Positions 1-8,114 of a stretch of 64,000 bases of DNA are shown here, one piece after another (position 1 is the first letter of the stretch; each line of letters begins with the position of its first letter). Below the pieces are notes generated by a model that was not told the origin of the DNA, did no database searches, and worked only from the letters and a program-made list of their open reading frames with translations. The DNA lies in NCBI RefSeq assembly GCF_003967515.1, contig NZ_BIFQ01000001.1, forward strand, positions 5,890,001 through 5,954,000, given 5' to 3'. The position numbers and the translations under genes are program-made. This DNA comes from Dictyobacter aurantiacus (GTDB lineage Bacteria; Chloroflexota; Ktedonobacteria; Ktedonobacterales; Ktedonobacteraceae).

Positions 1-107
1 ACGATAATGGCATCATGGGCCAGTTCAAGCAGGCGTCCTTGCAAGTCGAGTCGATTTTTGTGTGACAGCAGGTATGATTTGGGATATTTCAGCGTCTCGT
101 GATGCAT
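1..107 (-). CDS. PAS-domain protein, N-terminal fragment
   Basis: An open frame starts with ATG at 107 on the minus strand and runs off the window edge after 35 codons. A strong ribosome-binding site (AGGGGGA) lies just upstream. The last visible residues, LLELAHDAIIV, are typical of the first strand of a PAS sensor domain, as found at the start of many histidine kinases and GGDEF proteins. The output domain is outside the window, so the full function cannot be named. A histidine kinase is a reasonable guess but is not shown. Confidence 0.55.
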   Translation of the reverse strand, partial: MHHETLKYPKSYLLSHKNRLDLQGRLLELAHDAII

Positions 108-475
108 GCTTCCCCCTGGTTGAAGAGCTTGTATGGTCGCACTTGCTAGCTCGCTGGATAAAATATTGGGACATATCTATCATATGACAAGCGTACAGTA
201 ATTGCCAGCCAGTTGGAAGTGTATGATTGTCTTTGATGGCTGATACACAGGTGGGGAGTTTTTGTGTGTTTAGAGACCAAACTCATCTGCTTGAAGCGGT
301 TGAGGACCCGGCTGAGGTGTTTTGCTAACGATATACGAACAGCTGATCAATGCCTCTGCTGCAAGCGATCAAAAGGCGCGGAATAGGACTTATCCTATTT
401 AGAGGACAGGAGAAAAATGCACAAAATTTGTCTGGTTTTGTCGGAGCTTTGCCCTTGATTTGCTCCCCCTGGTGA
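108..475. other. intergenic region with small palindrome
   Basis: No convincing gene was found. A 7-bp inverted repeat AATAGGA/TCCTATT with a four-base loop lies at 382-399, downstream of the minus-strand cyclase gene. It has no clear T-run, so termination is only possible. The rest presumably holds the promoter for the PAS gene at the window edge. Confidence 0.4.
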
Positions 476-3352
476 TCATGGCAGGAGTGATATCAGGGTT
501 GCCTGGCTCCCATCCTGCCAGGCGGCCTGGAAGCGGGCGGGATCGAGCTGAGCGCGCGCCAGGGACAGGGCCAGGCGGTAGGAGGTCCGGTAGACGGGAG
601 GCATGGGAGCCACGATGGTCGAGCGGATGCTGGCGGCCAGTCCCCAGCATTGGATGGCCCGTTCGGGCGCTTGCTGGACGACCAGGACACTGCCATAACC
701 CTCCAGACCGGCCGCGATCATCTCTTTTGCCTCCAACTGTTTAAGGATGGCCAGGCTCTCCTCGTAGCTGGCGCGCGCCTGTTGCCAGTCGTTGCGTGAG
801 GAGGCCAGGCGGCCCTGAGAGATCAAGACCTCCGCGCGGCCCATAGGATCGGCGATCGCTTTGAACAGCTGACTGCTCTCATCGAGCAGCTGCGCGGCCT
901 GCCTGTCTTTGCGGCCCATCAGGATATTGGCCTGCAGATCGAGCGCGTGCGCGACCAGACGACGATTGCCGACCGCCCGGAAGAGGTTCAGGCTATCCTC
1001 GACCAGCTCCTGTGCCTTCGCTATATTCTGGTCGGACAGGAAGAGCGTACGCGCCATGTAGTAGAGGGGATAGGCGGTACTGTCCTGCTCGCCCAGAGAG
1101 GCGTACTCGGCCAGGTTCTCTTCCAGCAGGGCATAGGCTTTACTGTAGCTACCCTGGGCGATGGCGATCTGCGCCAGGGCGATGCGCGTGGAGGCGGCCC
1201 GCCGCGTATTACCGCCCTCGCGATCGATGGTCAGGGCCTCCTCAAGCAGGCGACGCGCCACTTTATAAGAATTTTTTGTCAGGGCCAGATTACCCTGCAG
1301 GCGCAGGATAGCGGCCATCGCACTTTTATCGCCGCTCTCACGGAACAGCAACTGGCTCTCGCGCAAAAACGCCTCCGCCTGAGGCACCTGGCTTAGCATC
1401 AATGCCAGAAAGCCTGCGCTGTGCAAAGCCTGAGCCCTGATCGTTGCCGGGACCTCCTGCGGGCTGGCCAGCGCCTGTGTCAGCAAGCTGGCCCCCTCTT
1501 CAAAGTAGCCTCGGATCTCCCAGTAGCGCATCAGAGCCACCCCGAGGCGCTGCGCCTGCTCACTGCGTGTCTGATCGGGATTGTGCTCATTGAGCAGCCA
1601 GGCAGCGGCCTCGCGGATATTCTCATAGTCCTGGTCGAGCTGGTCGAGCCAGAATACCTGTTCGGCTCCTGCCAGCCGAGGCGCGATCTCCTCACACCTG
1701 GACACGCTATAGCTGCCCAGGGCGCTCAGGGTCGTCTCCGTCTCGGCGGCCTCCGCCAGTCGAGTCGAACCATAGGTGCGTAGCGTGCGCAACTGCCAGA
1801 AGCGCGCCTCGCCATTGCCACCACGACGCTGCAGCATACTCTTATCGACCAGGTTCTCAAGCAGTTCAACGATAGGTTTATCGAGCGGTCCCGCCGCCGT
1901 ACAGATCTGTTCCGCCGCCTCCCGCGTAATGGCCGCCGGGCAGACTGAGAGCCGACGGAACACGCGCTGTTCTGCTGGCTCAAGCAGATCATAGCTCCAA
2001 TCGATAGCCTGCTGCAGCGTTCGCTGGCGTGCTGGAATGTCCTGGACCTTGCCCTGCAACTGCATGCTCTCCTGCTGCAGGCGCTCCAGCAGTTGCGCGG
2101 TCGTAAAATAGCGGCTCTGAGCCGCCGCCAGTTCGATGGCCAGTGGAATCCCATCCAGCCGGCCGCAGATGCGCAGGATATCGGGAGCGTTCTCTGCGGT
2201 GAGCTCGAAGTCCGGCTGCAGCGCCTGCGCCCGTTGCACAAAGAGCGCGATCGCCGCCGAACGAGAAAGGGAGACAAGGTCCATGGCCTGTTCACTGTTC
2301 GGGAGGGGGAATGGCTGCACCTCGAACAGATGCTCGGCCTGCAGGTGCAGCATCGTCCGACTGGTCACCAGCATCTTCAGTCCTGGACAGCTGGTGAGCA
2401 GCTCGGCGACCGCCAGGCGGGCGGAGAGGACATGTTCAAAGTTATCGAGCACCAGCAGCAGCGGCTGATCGGCCAGGGCTGTTTTGATCTGCCCAAGCAG
2501 CGGGGTTCCCTGTTCCTCCTGTATTCCGAGCGCGCGCGCCAGTGTGGACAGCACCTCATCGCTGCTGTGGGCCTCCTCCAGCGCCACAAAGCATATCTCG
2601 CTAGCCAACCGTTCCGCCAGTGTGCTGGCCACCTGCAGGGCCAGGCGAGTCTTGCCCACGCCGCCGATACCGATCAGGGTCAGCAGCCGCACCCCCGGAC
2701 GCAGGAGCTGCTGGCAGAGGATCTCCACCTCCTGTTCACGTCCCACAAAGGACGCGGATGGCTGTGGAAGGGGACGGAGCGAGCGGCGTGAGCCAGCGGT
2801 CGCGGGAGGTGGGAAGGTCTCGGGCAGGCCGGGGATGACCAGTTGAAACAGCCGGCTCTGGCCCGGAATATCCTTGAGGCGATATGAGCCAAGATCTTGT
2901 ATGCCAACCTCATCGGGCAGGTCGTTAGCCACCAGGTCATGGGTCGCCTGCGACAGCAGTACCTGTCCGCCGTGGGCCGCGCCCATGATGCGCGCCGCGT
3001 GATGAACATCCAGTCCGACATAGCCCTCCTCGACCGCCTGCGGTTCGCCCGTGTGGACGCCCATGCGTACGCGCACCGTGACATCCTCGGGCCAGTGGGC
3101 CTCGGCCAGGGAATGCTGCGCGATCACGGCGGCCATAATGGCATCGCTGGCGCGCTCAAAAACCACAAAGAAGGCATCGCCCTGCGTATCCACCTCGAAG
3201 CCATGGCTGTGGGCGAAGGCGGCGCGCATCAGACGGCGACATTCGCGCAGCATATCCGCGTACTGCCGTCCCAACTGGCGCAGCAGGCGCGTCGAGCCCT
3301 CGATATCGGTGAACAGCAGCGTCAACGTTCCAACAGGGAATTGTCGCATCAT
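476..3352 (-). CDS. Class III adenylate/guanylate cyclase fused to NB-ARC ATPase and TPR repeats
   Basis: A 958-residue cytoplasmic signalling protein. Residues 1-175 form a class III nucleotide cyclase domain: the first metal Asp is in LLFTDIEGST, the second in DTQGDAFFVVF, and the later motif reads GLDVHHAARI. The usual catalytic Asn of VNxAAR is His here, as is common in this subfamily. From about residue 230 comes an NB-ARC/AfsR-type ATPase with P-loop GIGGVGKT and Walker B LLLVLDNFEHV, followed by a winged-helix region and about ten TPR-like helical pairs to the C-terminus. Such proteins are thought to couple a signal sensed by the TPRs to cyclase or ATPase switching; the ligand is unknown. 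It starts with two adjacent ATG codons preceded by GGAG. No partner gene is apparent. Confidence 0.85.
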   Translation of the reverse strand: MMRQFPVGTLTLLFTDIEGSTRLLRQLGRQYADMLRECRRLMRAAFAHSHGFEVDTQGDAFFVVFERASDAIMAAVIAQHSLAEAHWPEDVTVRVRMGVHTGEPQAVEEGYVGLDVHHAARIMGAAHGGQVLLSQATHDLVANDLPDEVGIQDLGSYRLKDIPGQSRLFQLVIPGLPETFPPPATAGSRRSLRPLPQPSASFVGREQEVEILCQQLLRPGVRLLTLIGIGGVGKTRLALQVASTLAERLASEICFVALEEAHSSDEVLSTLARALGIQEEQGTPLLGQIKTALADQPLLLVLDNFEHVLSARLAVAELLTSCPGLKMLVTSRTMLHLQAEHLFEVQPFPLPNSEQAMDLVSLSRSAAIALFVQRAQALQPDFELTAENAPDILRICGRLDGIPLAIELAAAQSRYFTTAQLLERLQQESMQLQGKVQDIPARQRTLQQAIDWSYDLLEPAEQRVFRRLSVCPAAITREAAEQICTAAGPLDKPIVELLENLVDKSMLQRRGGNGEARFWQLRTLRTYGSTRLAEAAETETTLSALGSYSVSRCEEIAPRLAGAEQVFWLDQLDQDYENIREAAAWLLNEHNPDQTRSEQAQRLGVALMRYWEIRGYFEEGASLLTQALASPQEVPATIRAQALHSAGFLALMLSQVPQAEAFLRESQLLFRESGDKSAMAAILRLQGNLALTKNSYKVARRLLEEALTIDREGGNTRRAASTRIALAQIAIAQGSYSKAYALLEENLAEYASLGEQDSTAYPLYYMARTLFLSDQNIAKAQELVEDSLNLFRAVGNRRLVAHALDLQANILMGRKDRQAAQLLDESSQLFKAIADPMGRAEVLISQGRLASSRNDWQQARASYEESLAILKQLEAKEMIAAGLEGYGSVLVVQQAPERAIQCWGLAASIRSTIVAPMPPVYRTSYRLALSLARAQLDPARFQAAWQDGSQATLISLLP

Positions 3353-3507
3353 TTCTACCCGCTCCGTCTACTGGAATGATTGCTTTCGATCCTTTGCGCC
3401 AATAATATCACATCTATGCGGCGAGATAAATCCATCATGAAGGTACAGTGCCGAGCCACCGTAGATGCCGGTAGAAGTTGACGAAGCGGTGGTCCCCTCT
3501 TTGCTCC

Positions 3508-3536
3508 TTGACATTATCTGTACCATGCACTATTAT
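3508..3536 (+). promoter_or_regulatory. sigma-70-type promoter of the HAD gene
   Basis: TTGACA at 3508-3513 is separated by exactly 17 bases from TATTAT at 3531-3536. This places transcription start near 3543, giving a leader of about 45 bases before the HAD hydrolase start at 3588. It is the cleanest consensus promoter seen in the window. Confidence 0.75.
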
Positions 3537-3587
3537 ATCCGTGTGAGATGTATCCGCGACGGATATATAGAGTGAAAGGAATAAGGC

Positions 3588-4205
3588 ATGGCTATTCGAG
3601 CGGTCGTGTTTGATATTGGTGGCGTGTTAGAGATCACGCCTGCTAATCCCGAGAGGACGATACAATGGGAGGCGCGGCTAGGGCTGCAACCAGGAGAACT
3701 GAATCAGCGCATGGAGCAGGTGTGGCATGATGGCTCTCTGGGCAGATGTTCTGAAGAACAGGTGCTGGAGAGTCTGAAAGAGCGCGTTGGGATGAGCCAG
3801 AAGCAGATAGCTGTTTTCTGGCAGGAATTATGGGATGAATATCTGGGCCAGCCTAATGTTGAGCTGATGGAATACTTCAAGGGCTTGCGTCCCGCGTATC
3901 GCACCGCTATGCTGAGTAACAGCTTCGTGGGAGCTCGTGCCAGGGAGCAAGATCGCTACCACTTTGATCAATTGGCTGAGATGATCATCTACTCGCACGA
4001 AGTCGGTGTGGCCAAACCGGAGCGACGCATCTATGAGCTAACCTGCGAGTTGCTTGAACTACAACCCGCCGAGGTCCTTCTCCTGGATGACGCGGAAGCC
4101 AACGTGCTGGGGGCTCGCCAGTGCGGTATGCATGCTATCCCCTTTCAAGGGAACGGGCAGGCCATCGCAGACATCAACGCCTTCCTGCGAGCCGCTTCCG
4201 CTTGA
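3588..4205 (+). CDS. HAD-superfamily hydrolase
   Basis: A 205-residue protein of the HAD-IA type. Motif I is VVFDIGGVLE near residue 8; it has the nucleophilic Asp, but the second acid expected two positions later is Gly, as in the YihX-like branch. Motif II is MLSNSF, the motif III lysine lies in the stretch VGVAKPERRIYE, and motif IV is VLLLDDAEANV. The cap between motifs I and II is helical. The family hydrolyses small phosphorylated metabolites or haloacids; the substrate cannot be read from sequence. GGAAT precedes the start, the consensus promoter at 3508 drives it, and it is monocistronic. It converges with the inositol-phosphatase gene across a perfect palindrome. Confidence 0.85.
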   Translation: MAIRAVVFDIGGVLEITPANPERTIQWEARLGLQPGELNQRMEQVWHDGSLGRCSEEQVLESLKERVGMSQKQIAVFWQELWDEYLGQPNVELMEYFKGLRPAYRTAMLSNSFVGARAREQDRYHFDQLAEMIIYSHEVGVAKPERRIYELTCELLELQPAEVLLLDDAEANVLGARQCGMHAIPFQGNGQAIADINAFLRAASA

Positions 4206-4238
4206 AAAAAGAGCCCGGTCCACGCGGCACCTTGAGAG

Positions 4239-4264
4239 GATATGGCGCGAGCTCGCGCCATATC
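4239..4264. terminator. perfect 26-nt palindrome between convergent genes
   Basis: GATATGGCGCGAG is followed directly by its reverse complement, giving a 13-bp stem with no dedicated loop. It lies midway between the convergent ends of the HAD gene (4205) and the inositol-phosphatase gene (4283) and may serve as a bidirectional terminator. No long T-run follows on either side. Confidence 0.5.
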
Positions 4265-4282
4265 TCTACACCTGTCAATTTC

Positions 4283-5065
4283 TCACTCATCGAGATCAAT
4301 TGTGGCAAGTACTTTAATCATGGCGGCCTGAAGAGCCGGGTGGGTGGTAGCCAGGAAGCGCGTCATCCCGGGGTCATAAGCTGTGCCTGTGAAATCAGTT
4401 ACCAGCACACCTGCTTCTCGCGCGATACATGTGCCTGCTAACTGATCCTCGCGCTCTGAGTCCAGACTGACTAACCCGGCAATACGCCCCTCGGCCAGTA
4501 AGCACCAATCAAGTGATGGAGCCCAATTTGCTACTACTCGTTTCGCATGATCAGATAGTGCATTTTGAATAACTTTCGCGCTCGCTTTTTTGGCTGCATA
4601 GCCTTGAATGTAGGCAATGGTCGCGCGCTGGATATCCTCACTTTGGCGCACAGAAAACGGCATAGCATTGCGTTGAGCGCCATTACCATCCATGGCGCTC
4701 CAGAGTGTATCCGTCATGGGTTGGTAGACAACGCCCAGGACTGTCTTGTGATAGTGGACGAGTGCTATAGAGACACCAAATTGCGGAATGCCGGTTACAA
4801 AATTATGGGTTCCATCCAGTGGATCAACAAACCAGGTATACTCGGAACCTTTGTCGGTAAGTCCCTGTTCTTCTGAGAAGATATTGAAAGCGGGGCATGC
4901 AGTCTGCAGGATGGCCCGTATAGTTGCTTCTGATGCCAGATCCGCCTCTGTAACAATGTCGGAACCTGCCTTTTCTCTGAAGGGCAGCTCCTGGCCAAAA
5001 TATCCACGCAAGAGCGCGCCGCCTGCTATTGAAGCCTGAGAAGCAATTTTTAGTAAGTCTTGCAT
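4283..5065 (-). CDS. Inositol monophosphatase family protein
   Basis: A 260-residue member of the SuhB/IMPase fold (Mg2+-dependent sugar or inositol phosphatases). The metal-site motif WFVDPLDGTHNFVTG holds the DPxDGT residues. The upstream Glu lies in EEQG, and the last Asp falls in SEREDQLAGT, which replaces the usual WDxAAG. The loss of that Trp suggests substrate preference differs from SuhB. I chose the ATG at 5065 because AAGGATC lies 8 bases upstream; the open frame extends to a TTG at 5089, and another ATG lies at 5083. The real substrate could be inositol phosphate, a histidinol-type phosphate or PAP; sequence alone does not decide. Confidence 0.85.
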   Translation of the reverse strand: MQDLLKIASQASIAGGALLRGYFGQELPFREKAGSDIVTEADLASEATIRAILQTACPAFNIFSEEQGLTDKGSEYTWFVDPLDGTHNFVTGIPQFGVSIALVHYHKTVLGVVYQPMTDTLWSAMDGNGAQRNAMPFSVRQSEDIQRATIAYIQGYAAKKASAKVIQNALSDHAKRVVANWAPSLDWCLLAEGRIAGLVSLDSEREDQLAGTCIAREAGVLVTDFTGTAYDPGMTRFLATTHPALQAAMIKVLATIDLDE

Positions 5066-5213
5066 ACAGAGATCCTTCTTCATCACCAATTATAATTTGT
5101 TACTGTATAATTTTTATGTACATACAAGCCTGCTGTCAATGTTTTTTGTAACTTGCCCACAGAATAGGACGTATGAATTGATGAGAAGTTATATTGTGAC
5201 GTGAAAGGAACGG

Positions 5214-5651
5214 ATGATGAAATTCCATCACCGTAGATTGCCTGATTTCCCGGCTCTGCTGGCGGGTCCGACGCCGCCGGATAATTTCGCCTTTCTCTCA
5301 GATCGGCTGCAGGTGAGCTATTTTAATACTATGGAGGGCTGGGCGGATCTACAAGCGCACGCCCATCGTGAGAGCGACGAATTTTTCCTGGTGCTGCGGG
5401 GAGCGGTAATTGTTGAAGTGGAGGGGGAGCGCGTCAGTATCGGGCCGCGTGAGTTTTGTGGTTTTCCACACGGCACCTTTCACCAGGTGGTTGAGGTGAG
5501 CACTCCCGTTGAGTGCCTGGTGATCCGTAATTCGGCTGGCTATGACAAGGTCTATCGTTTGCCTGATGGCACGACTACGACCGAGAGAACCTATCATCAA
5601 GACCTCTTTGGCATGCTCAATACTGGCAAGGACCATTCTACCGAACAATAA
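5214..5651 (+). CDS. Cupin-domain protein
   Basis: A 145-residue single-domain cupin. Motif 1 reads HAHRESDEFFLVLRG and supplies two His and one Glu metal ligands; motif 2 reads FPHGTFHQV with the final His. A beta-barrel of this size fits small metal-binding cupins acting as isomerases, dioxygenases or sensors, and no catalytic role can be assigned. The start is supported by GAAAGGAA seven bases upstream of two adjacent ATG codons. It stands alone, divergent from the inositol-phosphatase gene. Confidence 0.8.
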   Translation: MMKFHHRRLPDFPALLAGPTPPDNFAFLSDRLQVSYFNTMEGWADLQAHAHRESDEFFLVLRGAVIVEVEGERVSIGPREFCGFPHGTFHQVVEVSTPVECLVIRNSAGYDKVYRLPDGTTTTERTYHQDLFGMLNTGKDHSTEQ

Positions 5652-5722
5652 TTTCCAGACACGGTGTTTTCTCCGCGAACACGTTCGTTTCAAAGGGAAC
5701 GGTAGTGTTCGGTGAGGGGTAA

Positions 5723-5739
5723 TCGGAGGCGAGCTCCGA
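5723..5739. repeat. dispersed 17-nt palindrome, variant TCGGAG/CTCCGA
   Basis: TCGGAG-GCGAG-CTCCGA, followed by ACCTATGGGGG. It is the same element as at 31832, 46884 and 47508, where the stem is TCGGAC/GTCCGA. The paired change at the last stem position preserves pairing, which supports a selected hairpin. Confidence 0.7.
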
Positions 5740-5902
5740 ACCTATGGGGGCCGGGGACGGCCCTACGTGAATATGGATCGTGCTCGTCAAATGCAAGGTA
5801 TGTATATTATTGTCGATGTGCTCTTTATATCTGGCGACTTGTTGATCGAGAGAAACAATAGGAATGCTTACGTATTAGCCTGCAGCATGTACTCCAGCGG
5901 TG

Positions 5903-6802
5903 TCAGAGCAATCGTGGTTGTGCCACAAGATCCTCTGTTTTCCGGATTCGCGGTGGGATGCTGAAGCCATCAAGGCTCCAGCCGATGGTGATGTTTCTGG
6001 TTTGCGGATGGTGGCGAAGATGGTCGTAGAGCTGGCGGGCATGGCGCGTCTCGGACCAGTCGGGGACAGCCTGGGCATAGGGGCTGTGGGAGGTACGGTA
6101 GCCGGCCGTGCCGTCACCATCGACCATGGTGTCAACGATGATGCGCCGGGCGCTGCTCTCGATCAGCCACTGTCCAAACTGCTCGGCAGAAGTGTAGGGC
6201 AGGCAGGGGCTGACCGCGATCTGGGTCGGGACGTCCTGCTGGCTGGCGGCGCGCACCGCCTGCCAGCGCTTCTCCAGCGGGGGTCCACCTCGCAGGTTCT
6301 TGAGATAGGATTGGTCGTTGGTCTCGATGGTCATCGACAGCCAGGCGTAGGGAATCTGCTTGATCAGCGCCAGGTCGCGTTCCACCAGCGGCGAGCGCGT
6401 CTGGATGAGCAGCAGATCGAGATCGGGATAGCGCGCGAAGACTTCCAGGCACTGGCGCGTAAGCTGATATTTGTTTTCGAGGGGTTGATAGGGATCAGTC
6501 GAGCTGCTCATAAAGATACGCAGCTTCTGGCGCGTGGCGGGCCGCATCTTCGCCAGCGTCTCATCGAGCAGCTGTGGCGCGTTCGCCTTGATGTGAACCG
6601 CGCTACCCCAGGTCGCGCTTCCCCCTACGAAGGACCAGTTGGGGAGGAACTGCGCGTAGCAGTACATGCCGCAGGTGGTCGATCCGAAGCCGCAGCCCAC
6701 ATAGCACGACAGGGTATGGGTATATGGATAGGTCCCGCTCGCCAGAAAGCCGCCGCGCTGGGGACCAAGGATGCTCTTTGCCTCTCTAAGATGAATCTCC
6801 AT
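5903..6802 (-). CDS. Radical SAM protein, spore photoproduct lyase-like
   Basis: A 299-residue radical SAM TIM-barrel protein. The cluster-binding region reads CYVGCGFGSTTCGMYCYAQ (about residues 33-51). The Cys before the aromatic-Ala pair is preceded by C-x3-C spacing, and a further Cys lies seven residues earlier, so spacing differs from the textbook CxxxCxxC. Later motifs include MSSSTDPYQPLE and LIQTRSPLVERD, which resemble the SPL-like branch. The substrate is unknown; DNA-lesion or small-molecule chemistry are both possible. It starts at ATG 6802 and appears monocistronic. Confidence 0.75.
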   Translation of the reverse strand: MEIHLREAKSILGPQRGGFLASGTYPYTHTLSCYVGCGFGSTTCGMYCYAQFLPNWSFVGGSATWGSAVHIKANAPQLLDETLAKMRPATRQKLRIFMSSSTDPYQPLENKYQLTRQCLEVFARYPDLDLLLIQTRSPLVERDLALIKQIPYAWLSMTIETNDQSYLKNLRGGPPLEKRWQAVRAASQQDVPTQIAVSPCLPYTSAEQFGQWLIESSARRIIVDTMVDGDGTAGYRTSHSPYAQAVPDWSETRHARQLYDHLRHHPQTRNITIGWSLDGFSIPPRIRKTEDLVAQPRLL

Positions 6803-7097
6803 GCTAATTTTCTCTGTCTGCGTATCTATTAGGACATATGTTCATTAATGATTGCCTGTAGAGTATACCATACCGGTCAACTCGCCCTTCAAGACGAAGG
6901 GGGAGCTTTGATCGCGTCTTTTAAATATTAAGTATTTACTGTTATATATGTATCTTTTTAGCACATCCAATGAGTATATACATCAGTAGAGCTAAATAGT
7001 ATTCATGATCCTCAGTTTCGTCAAGCTTTTTCTCACTGGATACCATCGTAATCCCTGATTGATGTCATCTGATTTTGTTGAATCTGGAGCAAGTAGA
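6803..7097. other. AT-rich intergenic region
   Basis: This stretch between divergent genes is clearly AT-richer than its surroundings and presumably contains promoters for both the radical SAM gene and the membrane protein. I see no repeat, RNA gene or convincing consensus promoter in it. Confidence 0.4.
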
Positions 7098-7952
7098 ATG
7101 ATACGTAAAAATGATCCTATGCGTCGCTACTACATATATTTCTTTATCTGCGAAGGGCTTGCTGTCAGCGGCCTGCTTTGCCAGTTTGTATCATCCCTGA
7201 CGGCAGGTCGTCCCAACTACTTTAATCTGGGCATGTCTGTGTTTTTGCTACTACTGCTAACGTTTGCTTTCTTTGCTTTCAGACGGCGCCATCAGCGCAC
7301 GGAGCGGCGGCGGCAACTGGCATTTTCCGGTGATGAGACCTTGTTGGCCCGGCCGCAACCACAGCCAGATGCTGATGCGCTGGCATTGCCCGCGAAAATT
7401 GTTCTACGTATGGATATTGGCAAATTAGCGATCTTGATGCTGATCTTTGTGGTACTATTGACGATTGTCGTGGTGCCTTTTGCTCTCATCATGTTTGCTT
7501 CTTCTCGTGATATAAGGATTATTGTTATTCTATTGGGAATCTTTTTCGCTATATATCTTTTTGTCTTTTTGATTACATTTGTTCTCGTTGCCCTTCTAAT
7601 GCGTCGATTTATGTATCAAGAAGTCATTGTGGATGATTATGGTATCGGCAGCAGCATGTTTGGTAAGAAGATATATATCCCGTGGCCGGAGATACAGAGC
7701 TTCGCCATGTGGGGGAACGCCAAACGCTTCGCCACCATTGCCTTTGAAGTGACTGGTAATGATGGGTCTGTCGTACGCTGGAACCAGCTAGGGCCAAAGG
7801 GCACCTTCATCACCAGCATCTCGGCGCTCAAGCCGGAGGGAATGTCATTTGATGAGTACCGTGACCGCTCGCTCAGGTTGCAGCAGGTAGTGGTGGCACG
7901 TTCTGGCAAGCCACTCTATGACCTGCGCGACGAAAAAATAACCTGGTGGTAG
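7098..7952 (+). CDS. Membrane protein with C-terminal PH-like domain, function unknown
   Basis: A 284-residue integral membrane protein. Two hydrophobic segments lie near residues 10-35 and 45-65. They are followed by a basic, Arg-rich loop and an acidic, Pro-rich linker, then two long hydrophobic segments near residues 115-145 and 150-175. The C-terminal 110 residues are soluble and read like a bacterial PH-type domain (VIVDDYGIGSSMFGKKIYIPW). The ATG at 7098 was chosen because GGAG lies 8 bases upstream; the longer frame begins with TTG at 7059. It precedes the WD40 kinase on the same strand by 160 bases, but co-transcription is not shown. I do not recognise a named family. Confidence 0.6.
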   Translation: MIRKNDPMRRYYIYFFICEGLAVSGLLCQFVSSLTAGRPNYFNLGMSVFLLLLLTFAFFAFRRRHQRTERRRQLAFSGDETLLARPQPQPDADALALPAKIVLRMDIGKLAILMLIFVVLLTIVVVPFALIMFASSRDIRIIVILLGIFFAIYLFVFLITFVLVALLMRRFMYQEVIVDDYGIGSSMFGKKIYIPWPEIQSFAMWGNAKRFATIAFEVTGNDGSVVRWNQLGPKGTFITSISALKPEGMSFDEYRDRSLRLQQVVVARSGKPLYDLRDEKITWW

Positions 7953-8114
7953 TTGTCTCAGCGTATGCGGTATGATTGTCCTTGTGGATTTTTCATAAGC
8001 TGATAGAAGCATATAAGAGGTGGAATGCTCATGAAGTATTGGTAAGCAGCACTTGTTTCTATGCTATACTTTGAGCTACAGGGAGCGAACAATTTATAGA
8101 TAGGTTACAGGTAT

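Noticed and set aside
5767-5964. 65-residue open frame after the cupin gene
   Set aside because: It overlaps the end of the radical SAM gene on the other strand and has no ribosome-binding site or recognisable features.
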